NCBI GenBank assembly: GCA_030634125.1
Contig: DAOWBJ010000104.1
Span: 1 to 6,438 of the forward strand
Direction of reading: 5' to 3'
DNA: 6,438 nucleotides
Origin: Victivallales bacterium
GTDB taxonomy: Bacteria > Verrucomicrobiota > Lentisphaeria > Victivallales > Victivallaceae
The notes beneath the pieces are model-generated. The model was not told where the DNA came from. It worked only from the letters and a program-made list of their open reading frames with translations, and did not search any database. The position numbers were made by a program, and so were the translations under genes. Positions 6,358 to 6,438 of the stretch are shown here, piece by piece. Every line of letters begins with the position of its first letter. Positions within the stretch are counted from its first letter, which is position 1.

Positions 6358-6378
6358 AGGCGTTGCATCCGCCTTTTT
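6358..6378 (+). terminator. Weak terminator-like hairpin with T5
   Basis: AGGCG (6358-6362) and CGCCT (6370-6374) form a 5-bp stem around TTGCATC, and T5 (6374-6378) begins at the last base of the stem. An alternative CGGA/TCCG pairing (6355-6358 and 6368-6371) exists. No plus-strand gene precedes it in the window, so it may simply be another member of the local palindrome cluster. Confidence 0.3.
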
Positions 6379-6438
6379 CTACTTTTGGCGTAACCATCTA
6401 GTACATTGTATACCTAAAAAGTTCGCATCATGGCACCT

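Larger units (their letters stand above)
6059..6438. other. Palindrome-rich non-coding region at the right end
   Basis: The first ~100 bases are A/T-rich and hold the upstream region of the minus-strand MNT-HEPN gene. On that strand TATAAA lies at 6085-6080 and TTGAAA 14 bases upstream, a spacing too short to be convincing. From about 6170 the composition changes and several inverted repeats follow one another (listed separately). A 63-codon plus-strand open frame (6160-6351) runs through these repeats. It has no Shine-Dalgarno or recognisable domain and I do not consider it a gene. Confidence 0.65.

Noticed and set aside
5192..6438. Integron cassette or CRISPR array around the MNT-HEPN gene
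   Set aside because: I found no attC-type GTTRRRY/RYYYAAC core pairs in the right position and no regularly spaced direct repeats.

Overview
The window is a bacterial chromosomal segment of mixed base composition. I cannot place it firmly. The release-factor-like gene, the PabB-PabC fusion, the tail resembling a REP-associated transposase and the GC-rich intergenic palindromes would suit the Planctomycetes-Verrucomicrobia-Lentisphaerota group. This is a low-confidence inference from family memory. No rRNA, tRNA or CRISPR array is visible.

Left part, minus strand (31-1261): a small GGQ-type release-factor-like gene is followed, with a 4-base GTGA overlap and a strong Shine-Dalgarno, by a gene encoding an exported spermidine-synthase-like protein. 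That second gene is broken or unusual in two ways. A T7 run puts its 5' end and the rest in different frames, at a heptamer (T TTT TTG) phased exactly like a -1 slippery site. In addition, its Rossmann domain stops just after the EIDPE motif and continues as a sequence resembling the C-terminus of a REP-associated (IS200-like) transposase.

Centre, plus strand (1293-4792): a divergent 94-base spacer holds a TATAAT box and leads into purD (GAR synthetase, purine synthesis). A small lipoprotein of unknown function follows, then a PabB-PabC fusion (chorismate to p-aminobenzoate, the folate precursor). Spacing is tight (16 bases, then 1 base), so the three are probably co-transcribed. GAR formation by PurD supplies the substrate for a folate-dependent formylation, and PabBC feeds folate, so the pairing makes metabolic sense.

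Right part (4793-6438): a 399-base convergent intergenic region carries a 24/25-bp palindrome of REP/REPIN type. Next is an AT-rich minus-strand gene for a fused nucleotidyltransferase (MNT) and HEPN-like protein, probably horizontally acquired. The last 380 bases have no credible gene but are packed with nested and tandem inverted repeats.

The items most worth following up are the chimeric, frameshifted spermidine-synthase/transposase-tail gene together with the REPIN-like palindrome, the lone MNT-HEPN fusion, and the structured DNA at the right end.
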